This document shows, in pieces, positions 8,980 through 18,017 of a DNA stretch of 64,000 nt. The first letter of the stretch is position 1, and every line of letters begins with the position of its first letter. The stretch spans positions 124,001 to 188,000 of the forward strand of contig CAVVCU010000007.1 in NCBI GenBank assembly GCA_963746825.1, read 5' to 3'. The position numbers and the translations under genes were made by a program. Below the pieces are notes generated by a model. It did not search any database. It worked only from the letters and a program-made list of their open reading frames with translations, and had not been told where the DNA came from. This stretch comes from JACVRW01 sp963746825. Lineage in GTDB: Bacteria; Actinomycetota; Thermoleophilia; Solirubrobacterales; Thermoleophilaceae.

Positions 8980-10362
8980 ATGCGGCGCACGCTCGCCCTC
9001 TGGCTTCTGCTGTTCGGCGTCTACGCGGCCACGCTCGGCCTCGACGCGTTCGGCAACTCCGACTACGGCGCCGACGAGCCCCATCACCTGCTGGCCGTCG
9101 AGTCGCTGGTCGAGGACCGCGACGTGGACGTGCGCGACGAGTACGCCGAGCGCGCCTACGCGGACTACTACCCCGAGGAGCTCGAGCGCCGGGGGCAGCT
9201 GACCGAGGGCCGGCTCAACGAGCCCTACGGCTTCGGCTTCGCGCTGCTGCTGGTGCCCGCCTGGCTGCTGGGCGGGACCGCTCGGCGTCGAGCTGTTCCT
9301 GGCGGCGATCGCCGCGCTGGCCGTGGTGCTCGGCTACCGGCTGGCCCTCCACGTGGCGCCCGACCCGTGGGCCATCGGCGCCGCGGCCGCGGCGGGGCTC
9401 AGCCCGCCCTTCCTGGCCTACGGCAGCGCCGTGTATCCCGAGCCGGCGGCGGGCGTCGCGCTCGCCGGCGCCGCGCTGCTGGCGATCCGGCTCGACGCCC
9501 GGCCGGACTGGCGGGCGGCCTTCGGCTGCTTCGCGCTGCTCGGCACGCTGCCGTGGCTGGGCCCGAAGTTCGTGCCCGCCGGCCTGGTGATCGGCTTCTT
9601 CGCCGCGCGCTCGGTCTGGCGGGCGCGCAGGCGCACGCTCACCTTCGGCGCGGTCGAGCTCTCGCTGTTCAGCCTGGCGCTCTACGTGGGGTTGAGCGAG
9701 GCGCTTCTACGGCGGCCCCACCCCCTACGCGGCCTACCCGGAGGGCGAGAGCGCCACCGGCGCCTCCTCGGTGGCGGACTACCTGGCGCGCGCCTACCGG
9801 CTCGTGGCCCTCTTCATCGATCGCGAGTACGGGCTGTTGCGCTGGGCGCCGGTGTTCGCGCTCGCCTTCGCCGGGCTGTGGTGGCTGTGGCGCTCGCACC
9901 GCGACCGCCTGGCGCGCGCGGTGCCCCAGCTGCGCGAGATCGAGCTGACCGCCGACCTGTGCGCCGCGGTGCTGGCCACGCAGCTGCTGGTGGCCGCCTT
10001 CCTCGCGCCCACGATGTTCGGCCCGTGGTTCGCCGGGCGCCAGCTGCTGGCCGCGCTGCCGCTGGCCGTGCCGCTGGTCGCGTGGGGGCTGCGCCACGCG
10101 CCGCGCGTCGGTACCGCGCTCGCGGCCCTGACCCTGGTGGCCTCGGTCTGGCTCTACGCCGACCTGCGCGCGGGCGACGGGTCGTTCACCGATGAGCGCC
10201 CCGACGCGCCCTGGGGCCCGCTCGAGGGGCTCTTCCCCTCGCTTCCAGGCCGACGGCGGCTGGCCCTTCTGGCTGGCCGGCGCCATCGCCGTGGCCCTGG
10301 CCGCCGTGGCGGCCCGTGAGCTGCGCCGCGCGCGGCCCGCGGCCGGGAGTACCGTTCGCTGA
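8980..10362 (+). CDS. Polytopic membrane protein, PMT/ArnT-like glycosyltransferase fold, frameshifted
   Basis: About 460 aa after repair, with about ten hydrophobic helices. A first TM (LWLLLFGVYAATLGLD) is followed directly by an acidic loop GADEPHHLLAVESLV, the 'DE' arrangement of lipid-linked sugar transferases of the PMT/ArnT/GT-C group. Later features are LLLVPAWLLGG, ALFIDREYGLLRWAPVFALA and APTMFGPWFAGRQLLAALP. Extra bases break the frame near 9283, 9706 and 10242; removing them joins all parts (for example EAFYGGPTPYAAYPEGESAT). Such proteins move sugars from a polyprenyl phosphate to protein or glycan at the outer face of the membrane. The exact donor and acceptor are unknown. Confidence 0.65.
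10350..10355 (+). promoter_or_regulatory. -10 box TACCGT before YjbR gene
   Basis: TACCGT lies inside the last codons of the upstream gene, 8 bases before GTG 10364, consistent with a leaderless start despite the tight packing. Confidence 0.35.
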
Positions 10363-10363
10363 C

Positions 10364-10717
10364 GTGGCCGACGAGCAGACCTACCGCCGCGTGCTGCTGG
10401 CCCTCCCCGAGGTCGAGGAGGGCACCGGGTACGGCCGCCCGGCCTGGCGGGTGCGGGGCAAGTTCTTCGCCGGCCTGCGCGACAACGGCGAGATCGCGGT
10501 GCTGAAGGTCGACAAGGGCGAGAAGCAGCTGCTGATGGAGGCCGAGCCCGACAAGTTCTTCGAGACCCCGCACTACGAGGGCTGGGGCTACTTCCTGGTC
10601 CGCCTCGCCGCGATCGAGGAGGACGAGCTCGCCGAGGTGGCCGAGGACGCCTGGCGCCTGGCCGCCCCGAAGCGCCTCGTGAAGGCGCGCGACGAGGAGG
10701 CCGCCCGGCCGAGCTAG
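10364..10717 (+). CDS. MmcQ/YjbR family DNA-binding-like protein
   Basis: Small protein (117 aa) of the MmcQ/YjbR family, an alpha/beta fold related to double-wing DNA-binding proteins. Its precise function is not established. Family features: LLALPEVEEGTGYGRPAWRV near the N-terminus, KFFAGLRDNGEIAVLKV in the centre, and the closing WGYFLVRLAAIEEDEL plus a helix ending AAPKRLVKA. GTG 10364 gives the usual family length; the longer frame would run back into the membrane-protein gene. The stop shares CTAG with the convergent CHAD gene. Confidence 0.75.
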   Translation: MADEQTYRRVLLALPEVEEGTGYGRPAWRVRGKFFAGLRDNGEIAVLKVDKGEKQLLMEAEPDKFFETPHYEGWGYFLVRLAAIEEDELAEVAEDAWRLAAPKRLVKARDEEAARPS

Positions 10718-11610
10718 TGGTGAGCGGCCTCTGTGCTCGCTGCGCCGGCTGAGGCCTTCCACCAGCGCTCGATGCGCTTGACGAACACGCCGGGCTTGTC
10801 GGCGTACAGGCGCGCCCCGTAGGCGAAGGCGTCGTCCTGCAGCGCGAGCCGGCGCGTGGCCACGGCGGCCTCGATCGGCGCGGCGTCGGCGTGGGCCTTC
10901 GCCCACTCGAGCAGCACCGCGAGGTCGTGATCGTCGCCCAGGCGGTCGGAGAGCTCGTGCGCCTCGTCGGCCAGCGTGCCCATCACCGGCGGCCAGGCCG
11001 CCTCCAGCAGAGTCAGGTGGTACCAGAGGTCCTTGGTGCGCTTTCGCCACTGATGGAGGTTCTCGGCGGTGGGGTCCGCGCGTGCCGTGCGCATGTCGCG
11101 CCGGCCGCGGCGGTAGATGCGGCGCAGACCGTCGTCGAAGGCGCCGAAGTCGTGGCTTTCCACCGGCCACCCGGCCACGCGCTCGCGGGCGGCCTCGATG
11201 GTGGTCATGGCGTTGGCCGCCGCCTGCCCGCGGGCGCCGGCCGCCGTGCGGATCTTGTGCGCCTCCAGGGCCTGGCGAAGCGGGCCGGTCTCCTCAGGCG
11301 GGAGCCCCAGCGAGCCCAGGGTGGCGATCATCACGTCGGCGTCGCGCACGCCGGAGAGCTCGCGGCCGGCGTCGCGAAACGCGCCGCTCTCGCGCCGGTA
11401 GGCCTCGTCGCCGGTCTCGTCGCGCACCAGGCGGGCCAGGGCGCGCAGCTTCTTCATGTCCTTGCGCGCGCCGTGGACGGCCTCCTCGGGCGTGGAGTCG
11501 GTCTGCCCGTCGAGCTCGTCGAGCGCGTTGTCGATCCGGCCGTAGGCCACGCGCCTGATCCCGTCGGGCACCGGCTCGTCGCGCTCGAGGCGGTACTTGC
11601 GCTCGGACAT
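10714..11610 (-). CDS. CHAD domain protein
   Basis: A 298-aa all-helical CHAD protein. CHAD domains bind polyphosphate through conserved His and basic residues and associate with polyphosphate granules. Two tandem four-helix halves are visible: VHGARKDMKKLRALARLVRD opens the first, and LHQWRKRTKDLWYHLTLLE opens the second, each carrying the family His plus Arg/Lys face. RLGDDHDLAVLLEW matches the 'lG..rDl.v' stretch. No adjoining CYTH phosphatase domain or polyphosphate kinase gene is present, so this is a stand-alone CHAD. A TAGCCT box at 11620-11625 lies 9 bases upstream of ATG 11610 and overlaps the stop codon of meaB. Confidence 0.88.
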   Translation of the reverse strand: MSERKYRLERDEPVPDGIRRVAYGRIDNALDELDGQTDSTPEEAVHGARKDMKKLRALARLVRDETGDEAYRRESGAFRDAGRELSGVRDADVMIATLGSLGLPPEETGPLRQALEAHKIRTAAGARGQAAANAMTTIEAARERVAGWPVESHDFGAFDDGLRRIYRRGRRDMRTARADPTAENLHQWRKRTKDLWYHLTLLEAAWPPVMGTLADEAHELSDRLGDDHDLAVLLEWAKAHADAAPIEAAVATRRLALQDDAFAYGARLYADKPGVFVKRIERWWKASAGAASTEAAHH

Positions 11611-11619
11611 AACGGCTGA

Positions 11620-11625
11620 AGGCTA
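11620..11625 (-). promoter_or_regulatory. -10 box TAGCCT, overlapping the meaB stop codon
   Basis: Read on the minus strand, TAGCCT begins with the TAG stop of meaB (11623-11625) and ends 9 bases before ATG 11610 of the CHAD gene. Confidence 0.35.
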
Positions 11626-12600
11626 CTCGCCGGCGGAGCCTTCGCCGACCTCGCGCTCGAGCAGCCGAACCGCCGCGCTGGCCGGATCGAGGCGCCGGGC
11701 CACCACGTCGTCGAGCAGCTCCTGGACCGACGGGTCGTCCTGCACCTGCGCCTCGAGGCGGCGGCGCAGCCGCGCCGTGGCCAGGGCCAGCACCTCGTTC
11801 ATGAGGTTGCGCCGCCGGCGCTCGTCGAGCGTGCCCTGCTCCTTGATGTGGTCGTGGTGCTCGGCGATCTTCTCGGCCAGCTCGTCGACGCCCTCGGCGC
11901 GGCTCGCCTCGGTCTTGAGGATCGGCACGCGCCAGCCCTCCTGGGGACCGAGCGAGAGCACGCCGCGCACCTCGCGCACCATCGTGTCGGTGAGCGGGTG
12001 ATCGCTCTTGTTGATCACGATCACGTCGGGTATCTCCATCACGCCGGCCTTGAGCGCCTGGATCGAGTCACCGCTGCCCGGCATCAGCACGAGCACGATC
12101 GTGTCGGCGTGGTCGATGATGTCGACCTCGGCCTGGCCCACCCCCACCGTCTCCAGCCACACGTCGTCCTTGCCGGCGGCGTCCATGAGCAGAGCGGCCT
12201 GCAGCGCGGCCTCGGAGAGCCCGCCCAGCGAGCCGCGGCTGGCCATCGAGCGGATGAACACGCCGGGGTCGAGGAAGTGGTCGGACAGGCGGATGCGGTC
12301 GCCGAGCAGCGCGCCGTGGGTGAACGGGGAGCTCGGGTCGATCGACAGCACGGCCACCCCGCGGTCGCGCGCGCGGGAGTTCTCGATCAGCCGGCCGATC
12401 AGCGTCGACTTGCCCACCCCGGGCGGCCCGGTGAAGCCCACCACCCGCGCCTGTCCGGTGCGGGGATAGACCTCGCGCACGAGCTCCCAGCCCTCGGGGT
12501 CGTCGTTCTCCACCAGCGAGATCGCCCGGGCCAGCGCGCGCCGGTCGCCGGCGAGCAGGCGCTCGGCCAGGTCGGCGGCGGTGCGTCCGGGGGCGGCCAT
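11623..12600 (-). CDS. meaB: MeaB/ArgK-type G3E GTPase (methylmalonyl-CoA mutase chaperone)
   Basis: GTPase of 325 aa that loads and protects the adenosylcobalamin cofactor of methylmalonyl-CoA mutase or related acyl-CoA mutases. G1/Walker A is FTGPPGVGKSTLIGRL, switch regions include LSIDPSSPFTHGALLGDR and DVWLETVGVGQAEVDI (the 'ETVGVGQSE' family mark), and the base-specificity motif is VINKSD. The C-terminal helical dimerisation arm is complete. The mutase gene itself is not in the window. Start ATG 12600 faces the secreted hydrolase gene divergently across 31 bases. Confidence 0.95.
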   Translation of the reverse strand: MAAPGRTAADLAERLLAGDRRALARAISLVENDDPEGWELVREVYPRTGQARVVGFTGPPGVGKSTLIGRLIENSRARDRGVAVLSIDPSSPFTHGALLGDRIRLSDHFLDPGVFIRSMASRGSLGGLSEAALQAALLMDAAGKDDVWLETVGVGQAEVDIIDHADTIVLVLMPGSGDSIQALKAGVMEIPDVIVINKSDHPLTDTMVREVRGVLSLGPQEGWRVPILKTEASRAEGVDELAEKIAEHHDHIKEQGTLDERRRRNLMNEVLALATARLRRRLEAQVQDDPSVQELLDDVVARRLDPASAAVRLLEREVGEGSAGE

Positions 12601-12618
12601 GGGTCCGGAGACTCTACG

Positions 12619-12624
12619 TAGACT
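12619..12624 (+). promoter_or_regulatory. -10 box TAGACT, leaderless start
   Basis: TAGACT followed by 7 bases and GTG 12632. The opposite strand carries TAGAGT (12611-12616), 10 bases upstream of the meaB ATG, so the divergent promoters interlock. Confidence 0.5.
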
Positions 12625-12631
12625 GCGCGCC

Positions 12632-13646
12632 GTGGGGCGCTCCTCCGTCCAGCGCGCGGTGCTGGTTCTCGCTTCGGTGCTGGTGCTGCTCGCGACCGCC
12701 CTGCCCGCGCAGGCCCAAACCCGCCTCTCCGGCGCCTGCCCGAACGTTCCGGTCTACTCCTGGCAGCGCGCGTTCGTCGAGCGCCCGGTGCAGGTGCGCC
12801 GCGAGGCCGACGGCCGGCTGCTCGAGGCGACCCTGTTCCGGCCCGCCGACCGCGCGCGCTACCCGGGGCGGCGCGCCGCGATCGTGCTGATGCACGGCCT
12901 GGGCGGCAGCCAGTGCGGGCAGTTCTGGAGCGCCCGCTCGCTCGCCGGCAACGGCTACGTGACGCTCAGCATCTCGGGCGGCGACGATCTCGCTCTCAAG
13001 GTGAACGCGATCAGCAGCGGCATCAGCTTCCTGCGCTCGCGCGACAACCCGTGGCGGCGGATGACGCGCCACCGGCGCATAGGCGCGGCGGGCCACTCCC
13101 AGGGCGCCAACGCGGTGGCCGGCGCCCAGGCGACCGACACGCGCATAGGGGCGATCGTGGCCTTCGACAACCTGCGCCGCTACGCGGGTGGCGATCCGGG
13201 CGTGTTCCTGGGCTGCGCGGGCCGGCCGAACCGAGAGATCGTGCCGCGCGTGCCCGCCATGGGGCAGGCGCTCGACGGGCCGTGCGTGAACAACCCGAGC
13301 TTTCAGCCGCCGGAGCTCAAGAAGGCGGGCTTCGAGCACTGGCGCGCGGCCGGGATCCCCACGATGCAGCTGGTGTTCCGCGACGCCGTCCACGCCGATT
13401 GGGGCGGCGGCAACACCGGCGGCCCGGCCGAGGCCGACCGGCGCCGGTTCTTCGCCTACTACGCGCGCTCGTGGTTCAACCGCTTCCTGCTGGGCCGCCC
13501 GACCGCCACGCCGCGGCTGCTCGCCGGGCAGCGTTCTCGGCCGGCCCACCGGCGACCTGATCAGCTCCCGCTTCCTCTCCGGCGCCGCCTTCCCGGGCGC
13601 CGAGGGCTGCGAGGCGGACCTGCGCGCCTGCCTGCCGCAGGGTTAG
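12632..13646 (+). CDS. Secreted alpha/beta hydrolase (dienelactone-hydrolase-like), one frameshift
   Basis: Exported hydrolase, about 337 aa. A signal peptide runs to ALPAQAQ. The core shows AAIVLMHGLGGSQCGQ (oxyanion-hole loop), IGAAGHSQGANAVAGA (nucleophile Ser in GHSQG) and VFRDAVHADWGG (probable catalytic His). Cysteines at SGACPNV, FLGCAGR and GPCVNN suggest disulfides. One extra T near 13533 breaks the frame, after which the true C-terminus (LISSRFLSGAAFPGAEGCEA ... CLPQG) is read to TAG 13644-13646. The substrate is probably an ester, polyester or lipid; this is inferred from the fold only. Confidence 0.78.
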
Positions 13647-13649
13647 AGT
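13644..13649 (+). promoter_or_regulatory. -10 box TAGAGT, built on the upstream stop codon
   Basis: TAGAGT starts with the TAG stop of the hydrolase gene and ends 6 bases before ATG 13656, the ideal spacing for a leaderless mRNA. Confidence 0.5.
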
Positions 13650-13655
13650 GCCGCC

Positions 13656-13964
13656 ATGCGACGCCTACTCGCCCTCATCGCCATCGCAGCCGTCACCGCC
13701 CTGGCCCTGCCCGGCACGAGCGCCGCGCAGAGCGTGGTGCGCAGCTGCAACCACGCGGTCGACTTCAACCTCAAGATCGTCTCGGCCCGCAACATGACCT
13801 GCCGCGCCGCCCGGCGGGTGATGCGCCGCAACGACAGGTCGATCGGGACCAACTTCCGTGTGCCCAACGGCTTTCGCTGCCGGCTGAAGCAGGGCAGCCC
13901 GCTGGGCGGGATCTGGCGCTGCACCAACGGCCCCAAGGCGTTCCGCTTCGACTTTGCCGACTGA
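13656..13964 (+). CDS. Small secreted protein, first of a tandem pair
   Basis: A 102-aa protein of unknown function with a signal peptide ending GTSAAQ. The mature part has a fixed pattern: SCNHAVDFNLKIVSARNM, TCRAARRVMRR, GFRCRLKQ, IWRCTNGPKAFRFDFAD. The four cysteines probably form two disulfides. It shares this pattern with the next gene, clearly a tandem duplication. It has its own leaderless promoter and could be a small binding or inhibitor-like exported module; no function can be stated. Confidence 0.75.
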   Translation: MRRLLALIAIAAVTALALPGTSAAQSVVRSCNHAVDFNLKIVSARNMTCRAARRVMRRNDRSIGTNFRVPNGFRCRLKQGSPLGGIWRCTNGPKAFRFDFAD

Positions 13965-13985
13965 GCGCCTCTACGAGCGCTTGAG

Positions 13986-13991
13986 TACTCT
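13986..13991 (+). promoter_or_regulatory. -10 box TACTCT, leaderless start
   Basis: TACTCT, 7 bases, GTG 13999. It serves the second paralogue, so the two copies are probably expressed independently. Confidence 0.5.
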
Positions 13992-13998
13992 CGCTCGC

Positions 13999-14328
13999 GT
14001 GAAGCGCAAAGCCCTCATCCTCGTCCTCGCCCTCACAGCCCTCATGGCGGCCTCGCCGCCCGCGGGTGCTCAGGAGCAGTACAACGATCCGTTCCAGTGG
14101 AAGCGGTGCAGCGCCAAGGTGGACTTCAACCTGAAGATCACCGCGGCACGGAACATGGGCTGCAGGAGCGCCAGGCGGGTGATGCGCCGCTACGACGGGT
14201 CGATCAAGCGCAGGTTCGACGCCCCGAGCGGGTTCCGCTGCAAGCTCGTCAGGGGCCGGGTCATCAGCGGCGTCTGGCGCTGCCGCAAGGGCGAGACGAA
14301 GGCCTTCCGCTTCGCCTTCGGCGACTGA
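13999..14328 (+). CDS. Small secreted protein, second of a tandem pair
   Basis: A 109-aa paralogue of the gene just upstream. The signal peptide ends PPAGAQ. The mature part reads RCSAKVDFNLKITAARNMG, CRSARRVMRRYDGSI, GFRCKLVRG, VWRCRKGETKAFRFAFGD. The Cys positions and the C-terminal 'KAFRF.F.D' are conserved with the neighbour, while the N-terminal mature segment (EQYNDPFQWK) is longer. GTG 13999 is chosen because it sits after a -10 box and gives a proper basic n-region (KRKALI). Confidence 0.75.
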   Translation: MKRKALILVLALTALMAASPPAGAQEQYNDPFQWKRCSAKVDFNLKITAARNMGCRSARRVMRRYDGSIKRRFDAPSGFRCKLVRGRVISGVWRCRKGETKAFRFAFGD

Positions 14329-14335
14329 GCTGGCG

Positions 14336-15457
14336 CTAGAGGTCGGGTAGCGGCGACTGTTCGGGGAACCGCGCCGCGGCGCTCATCAGCGCGCCGCGGG
14401 CCAGCGTCCCCGCTCCCACCTCGAACACCCACACCGTGCGCACCGGGTGGCGCGGGCGGCCGCGGCTGTGGGCCCAGGAGAGGTGCAGGTGGGCGGGGCA
14501 GTTGGGCCTCGGGCGGCAGGTCCGGGGGCTGCCGTGGTTCGGGTCGCCCGTCCAGCCCACCCAGCGAAACGGCGGGCGCGGGTGGTTCTGGCGCGGCTCG
14601 GCCCAGCGGGCGAGGCGGGCCACGTCGCGCCAGCTGCCGCCCGGCCCGGGCGTCAGGTCCACCGCCAGGCCCAGCGGGTGCTCGCCCAGCGGCTCGTGTC
14701 CCGTGGGGGCGTAGCCGTCGCCCACCCGCACGTGGTAGCGCTTGACCAGGTAGAGCAGACCGGGCAGCAGGCGGCGGTCGAGGCGGGCCCAGGGCATGCC
14801 GGGAATGGGCACGAAGCGCCCGCCGCCCCGGACCGATCGCAGCCGGCCCACGTTGCCCGGCGGCCCGTAGCTCACGCGCTCGCAGGCGAAGTCGAGCTGG
14901 TCGAGCACCTCCGCGCTCACGCTGTCGCGCCCGCTGCCGCACCACGCCGTGTCGGGCAGCTCGTCGAGCAGGACGATCGAGTCCGATCCGGCTCCGCCGT
15001 CGGCGATGTCGCTGCCCACCCCGCCGAGCAGGGTGTCGGCCCCGCCCGCGCCGCTCAGCAGGTCGTCGCCCTCACCGCCGTCGAGGGTCACCGGCGGCGC
15101 GAGTGCCGGGTCGATCCCCAGCGCGCCGGTGACCACGGTGAGCGCGTCGTTGCCCACGCCGCCGAGCAGCTGGGCGGGCAGCGAGGCCGAGAGGGTGAGG
15201 GTGTCGTCGCCGTCGCCGGTGTCCGCGTAGACCGACGTCACGCCGGCCGCGTTGACCGGCGGGGAGAAGTGCTCGGTCACGGTCAGGGTGCCCGGAGGAG
15301 CGGGGGCCGGCGCGGGCACGATCGTGATCTCCTCCGACTCGCCCGGTGCGCCTATCACCCGCAGCGCCCCGTTCTCCACCGTGACCGTGGCGGCCTGCGC
15401 CGCCCCGGCCAGAGCGAGCAGGCAGGCGAGCGTCAGCGGGAGAAGGGCACGGCGCAC
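14336..15457 (-). CDS. Secreted protein with RTX-like repeats and M15-like peptidase domain
   Basis: Exported, 373 aa. The signal peptide ends AGAAQA. An N-terminal beta region leads into glycine/aspartate nonapeptide-like repeats (ADTGDGDDTLT, LDGGEGDDLLSGAGGADTLL, GGVGSDIADGGAGSD) of the hemolysin-type calcium-binding kind. The C-terminal part has GEHPLGLAVDLTPG and HLHLSWAH, matching the metal-ligand pattern HxxGxAxD...HxH of M15/VanY-like D-Ala-D-Ala peptidases. It may cut peptidoglycan or another peptide outside the cell in a calcium-dependent way. The domain assignments come from motifs; activity is inferred. Start GTG 15457. Confidence 0.7.
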   Translation of the reverse strand: MRRALLPLTLACLLALAGAAQAATVTVENGALRVIGAPGESEEITIVPAPAPAPPGTLTVTEHFSPPVNAAGVTSVYADTGDGDDTLTLSASLPAQLLGGVGNDALTVVTGALGIDPALAPPVTLDGGEGDDLLSGAGGADTLLGGVGSDIADGGAGSDSIVLLDELPDTAWCGSGRDSVSAEVLDQLDFACERVSYGPPGNVGRLRSVRGGGRFVPIPGMPWARLDRRLLPGLLYLVKRYHVRVGDGYAPTGHEPLGEHPLGLAVDLTPGPGGSWRDVARLARWAEPRQNHPRPPFRWVGWTGDPNHGSPRTCRPRPNCPAHLHLSWAHSRGRPRHPVRTVWVFEVGAGTLARGALMSAAARFPEQSPLPDL

Positions 15458-15470
15458 ACCGTCATTCTCG

Positions 15471-18017
15471 TCACTCGTAGGCCAGAGCTTGAAGTACGTC
15501 GAGCTTCGCGGCCCGGCGCGCCGGCCACACCGCGGCCAGCACGGCGGCCAGTGCGGCGAGGAACAACAGGATCAGGAGCGTGCCGATCGGGTAGGCGAGC
15601 ACGAAGCCCTCGTCGGCCAGCGGGGCCGACATCAGCGCGGCGAAGACCACCCCGAGCACCATCCCCAGGATCGCCCCGATCAGCGCGGTGATCACGGCCT
15701 CGTAGCGCACCATCGTGCGCACCTGCCGCCGCGACATGCCCACCGCGCGCAGCAGGCCGAGCTCGCGCGTGCGCTCGTGGATCGAGAGCACGAGCGTGGT
15801 GACGATCCCGAGCAGCGAGATCACGATCGCCAGGGCGAGGAGCACGTAGACGAAGGCCACGACCTGGTTGATCTGCTCCTCCTGCTTGTCCTTGAGCTCC
15901 TCCTGGTTGAGGGTCTCGACGGTGGGATAGCGCTCCCCGACCGCGGCGGCCACCGCCTCCTGCACGCGTCCCGCGCCCGCGCCGTCGGCCACGGTGAGCA
16001 GCGTGAGGCTCGGGCTCTTCGCGCCGAAGTCCTCGCGCAGGGAGTCCTCGGGAATCACCAGGTTGCCCAGGAAATCGGCGTTGTCCTTGACCGAGCCGCG
16101 AACCGTGTAGGTCACGCGCTTCTCGAGCGGGGTGACCATCGTGATCTCGTCGCCCACCTCGAGGTTCTGGCCGTTGGCCCAGGCGTCGTCGACCACCGCG
16201 TCGCGCGGCCCGAGATCGTCGAGGGTGGACGGGTCGCCGCTCTTCCAGTCGAGCGAGAGGATGTCGTTGCCCGTGGCCGGGTCGAGCCCGGCCACGCGCA
16301 GGTCCTTGCCCTTGCGTTCGGCGCCCGAGTAGAAGATCGATCCCGCCGCGCCCACGCCGTCGACCGCCGCCGCCTCCTGCGCCGCCGCCGCCGGGATGGG
16401 CGAGAACCCGTCGGTGTTCTGAAGGATCACGTCGCCCTGGAAGTTGCTGTCGATCGTGCGACCCACGGATTCGGATATGCCGGCCGCGAACACGGTCACG
16501 AACACCACCACCGCCAGGCCGATCATCAACGCCGCGGCCGTGGTGGCCGTGCGACCCGGCTTGCGCACGGTGTTCTCTCGCGCGAGGCGGCCCGTGAGCC
16601 CGCGCACCTTCTGCAGCGGCCAGCCCGCCACCGAGGCCAGCGGCTTGACCAGGCGCGGGCTGAACAGCGAGACGCCGAACAGCGTGGCCGCGGCTCCGCC
16701 GCCCACCAGCGAGGCGGCGGTGTTGGACTCGGCGCCGCCGAAGAGCCCCAGGGCCGTGAGGGCCAGGCCGCCCGCGCCCAGCAGCAGCGCGACGGCCGTG
16801 ACGATCCGCCCGCGCCGGCGGCTCTCGGGAAGCTCGGCGTCGCGCAGAGCGGCCATCGGCGTGACCCGAGTGGCTCGGAGCGCCGGGCTGAGCGCGGAGA
16901 TCAGGGTCACGATGATCCCCACCAGGAGCGCCACCACGACGGTCCGCGTGGCGATCACCGTGCCCGTGTTGGGCAGGTCGATCCCGAACGACTTGAACAT
17001 CGCGTTGAGCAGCTGGGCGAATCCGATCCCCCCGAACAGGCCCAGCACGGAGCCCACCACGCCGATCACCGCGGCCTCGGCCACCACCGAGCCGAGCACC
17101 TGCCGGCGCGTGGCCCCCAGCGTGCGCAGCAGCCCGAGCTCGCGCGTGCGCTGAGCCACGGTGATGTTGAAGATGTTGAAGATCAGGAAGGAGCCCACGA
17201 ACAGGGTCACTCCGCCGAACACGAGCAGCACGACGTTGAAGAAGGACAGGTCCTGCGCGATGTCGTCGGACTGGCGCTGGGCCGCCTCCTGCCCCGTCTC
17301 CACCTGCACCTGAGAGGGGAGCACGCGATCGATCCGCCGCTTGAGCTCCGCAGGCGCCACGCCCTCGGCCGCGGCGACCGAGATGCCGTCGAACTCGCCC
17401 TCCTTGTCGGTGAGGCGCTGGGCTTCCTCGAGCGTCAGCTGCGCGGTCCCGGCGCCGCCGCCGGTGGTGTCACCCAGGCGCTGGAGGCCGACCAGCTCGT
17501 ACTCGCCCACCTCGCGTGCGCCCGCGATGCGCAACGTGTCGCCGATCTCGAGCCCCTCGCTCTCGGCGGTGCTGGTGTCGATCGACGCCTCATCGGCCGA
17601 CTCCGGCGCCCGGCCCTCGACGTAGGTGAGCGTCTCGAAGGGCTCGGGGGCCACGGAGGCCACGAAGTTGGGCGCGAAGCCGGGGGTGAGCTTCTCGCCC
17701 TTCTCGTCGACGAACTGGCCCACCGAGAAGATGCCGCCGGCGGCGCTGTCGACGCCCTCGACCCCCTCCACGCGGTCCAGGAACTCGTCCGGAAACGCGG
17801 GAATGCTCAGGTCGTCGGAGCTGCCCGTGGTGGTAGGAGACACCGACACGTCGGTGCCCTCGTAGGCGGTATCGAAGATTTCGTCGAACGACGCGTTGAT
17901 CGTGTCCGTGAGCACGTAGCCGCCGGCGATGAAGGCCACGCCGAGGAACACGGCGAGCGTGGTGACGAGTGCGCGCAGCTTGCGCTGCGCGAGGCCGCGC
18001 AGAGTGACGCGGCGCAC
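15471..18017 (-). CDS. ABC transporter permease, FtsX/MacB type, two FtsX domains
   Basis: An 848-aa membrane component of an export or lipoprotein-handling ABC system. TM1 is LVTTLAVFLGVAFIAGGYVL, followed by a large extracytoplasmic MacB_PCD-like domain, a first three-helix FtsX domain (VVLLVFGGVTLFVGSFLIFN ... RTRELGLLRTLGATRRQV), a second extracytoplasmic domain and a second FtsX domain (RTRELGLLRAVGMSRRQV). The repeated 'RTRELGLLR..G..RRQV' marks the two coupling helices. Start GTG 18017 overlaps the ATPase stop (TAGTG), so the pair is translationally coupled. Substrate unknown. Confidence 0.88.
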   Translation of the reverse strand: MRRVTLRGLAQRKLRALVTTLAVFLGVAFIAGGYVLTDTINASFDEIFDTAYEGTDVSVSPTTTGSSDDLSIPAFPDEFLDRVEGVEGVDSAAGGIFSVGQFVDEKGEKLTPGFAPNFVASVAPEPFETLTYVEGRAPESADEASIDTSTAESEGLEIGDTLRIAGAREVGEYELVGLQRLGDTTGGGAGTAQLTLEEAQRLTDKEGEFDGISVAAAEGVAPAELKRRIDRVLPSQVQVETGQEAAQRQSDDIAQDLSFFNVVLLVFGGVTLFVGSFLIFNIFNITVAQRTRELGLLRTLGATRRQVLGSVVAEAAVIGVVGSVLGLFGGIGFAQLLNAMFKSFGIDLPNTGTVIATRTVVVALLVGIIVTLISALSPALRATRVTPMAALRDAELPESRRRGRIVTAVALLLGAGGLALTALGLFGGAESNTAASLVGGGAAATLFGVSLFSPRLVKPLASVAGWPLQKVRGLTGRLARENTVRKPGRTATTAAALMIGLAVVVFVTVFAAGISESVGRTIDSNFQGDVILQNTDGFSPIPAAAAQEAAAVDGVGAAGSIFYSGAERKGKDLRVAGLDPATGNDILSLDWKSGDPSTLDDLGPRDAVVDDAWANGQNLEVGDEITMVTPLEKRVTYTVRGSVKDNADFLGNLVIPEDSLREDFGAKSPSLTLLTVADGAGAGRVQEAVAAAVGERYPTVETLNQEELKDKQEEQINQVVAFVYVLLALAIVISLLGIVTTLVLSIHERTRELGLLRAVGMSRRQVRTMVRYEAVITALIGAILGMVLGVVFAALMSAPLADEGFVLAYPIGTLLILLFLAALAAVLAAVWPARRAAKLDVLQALAYE

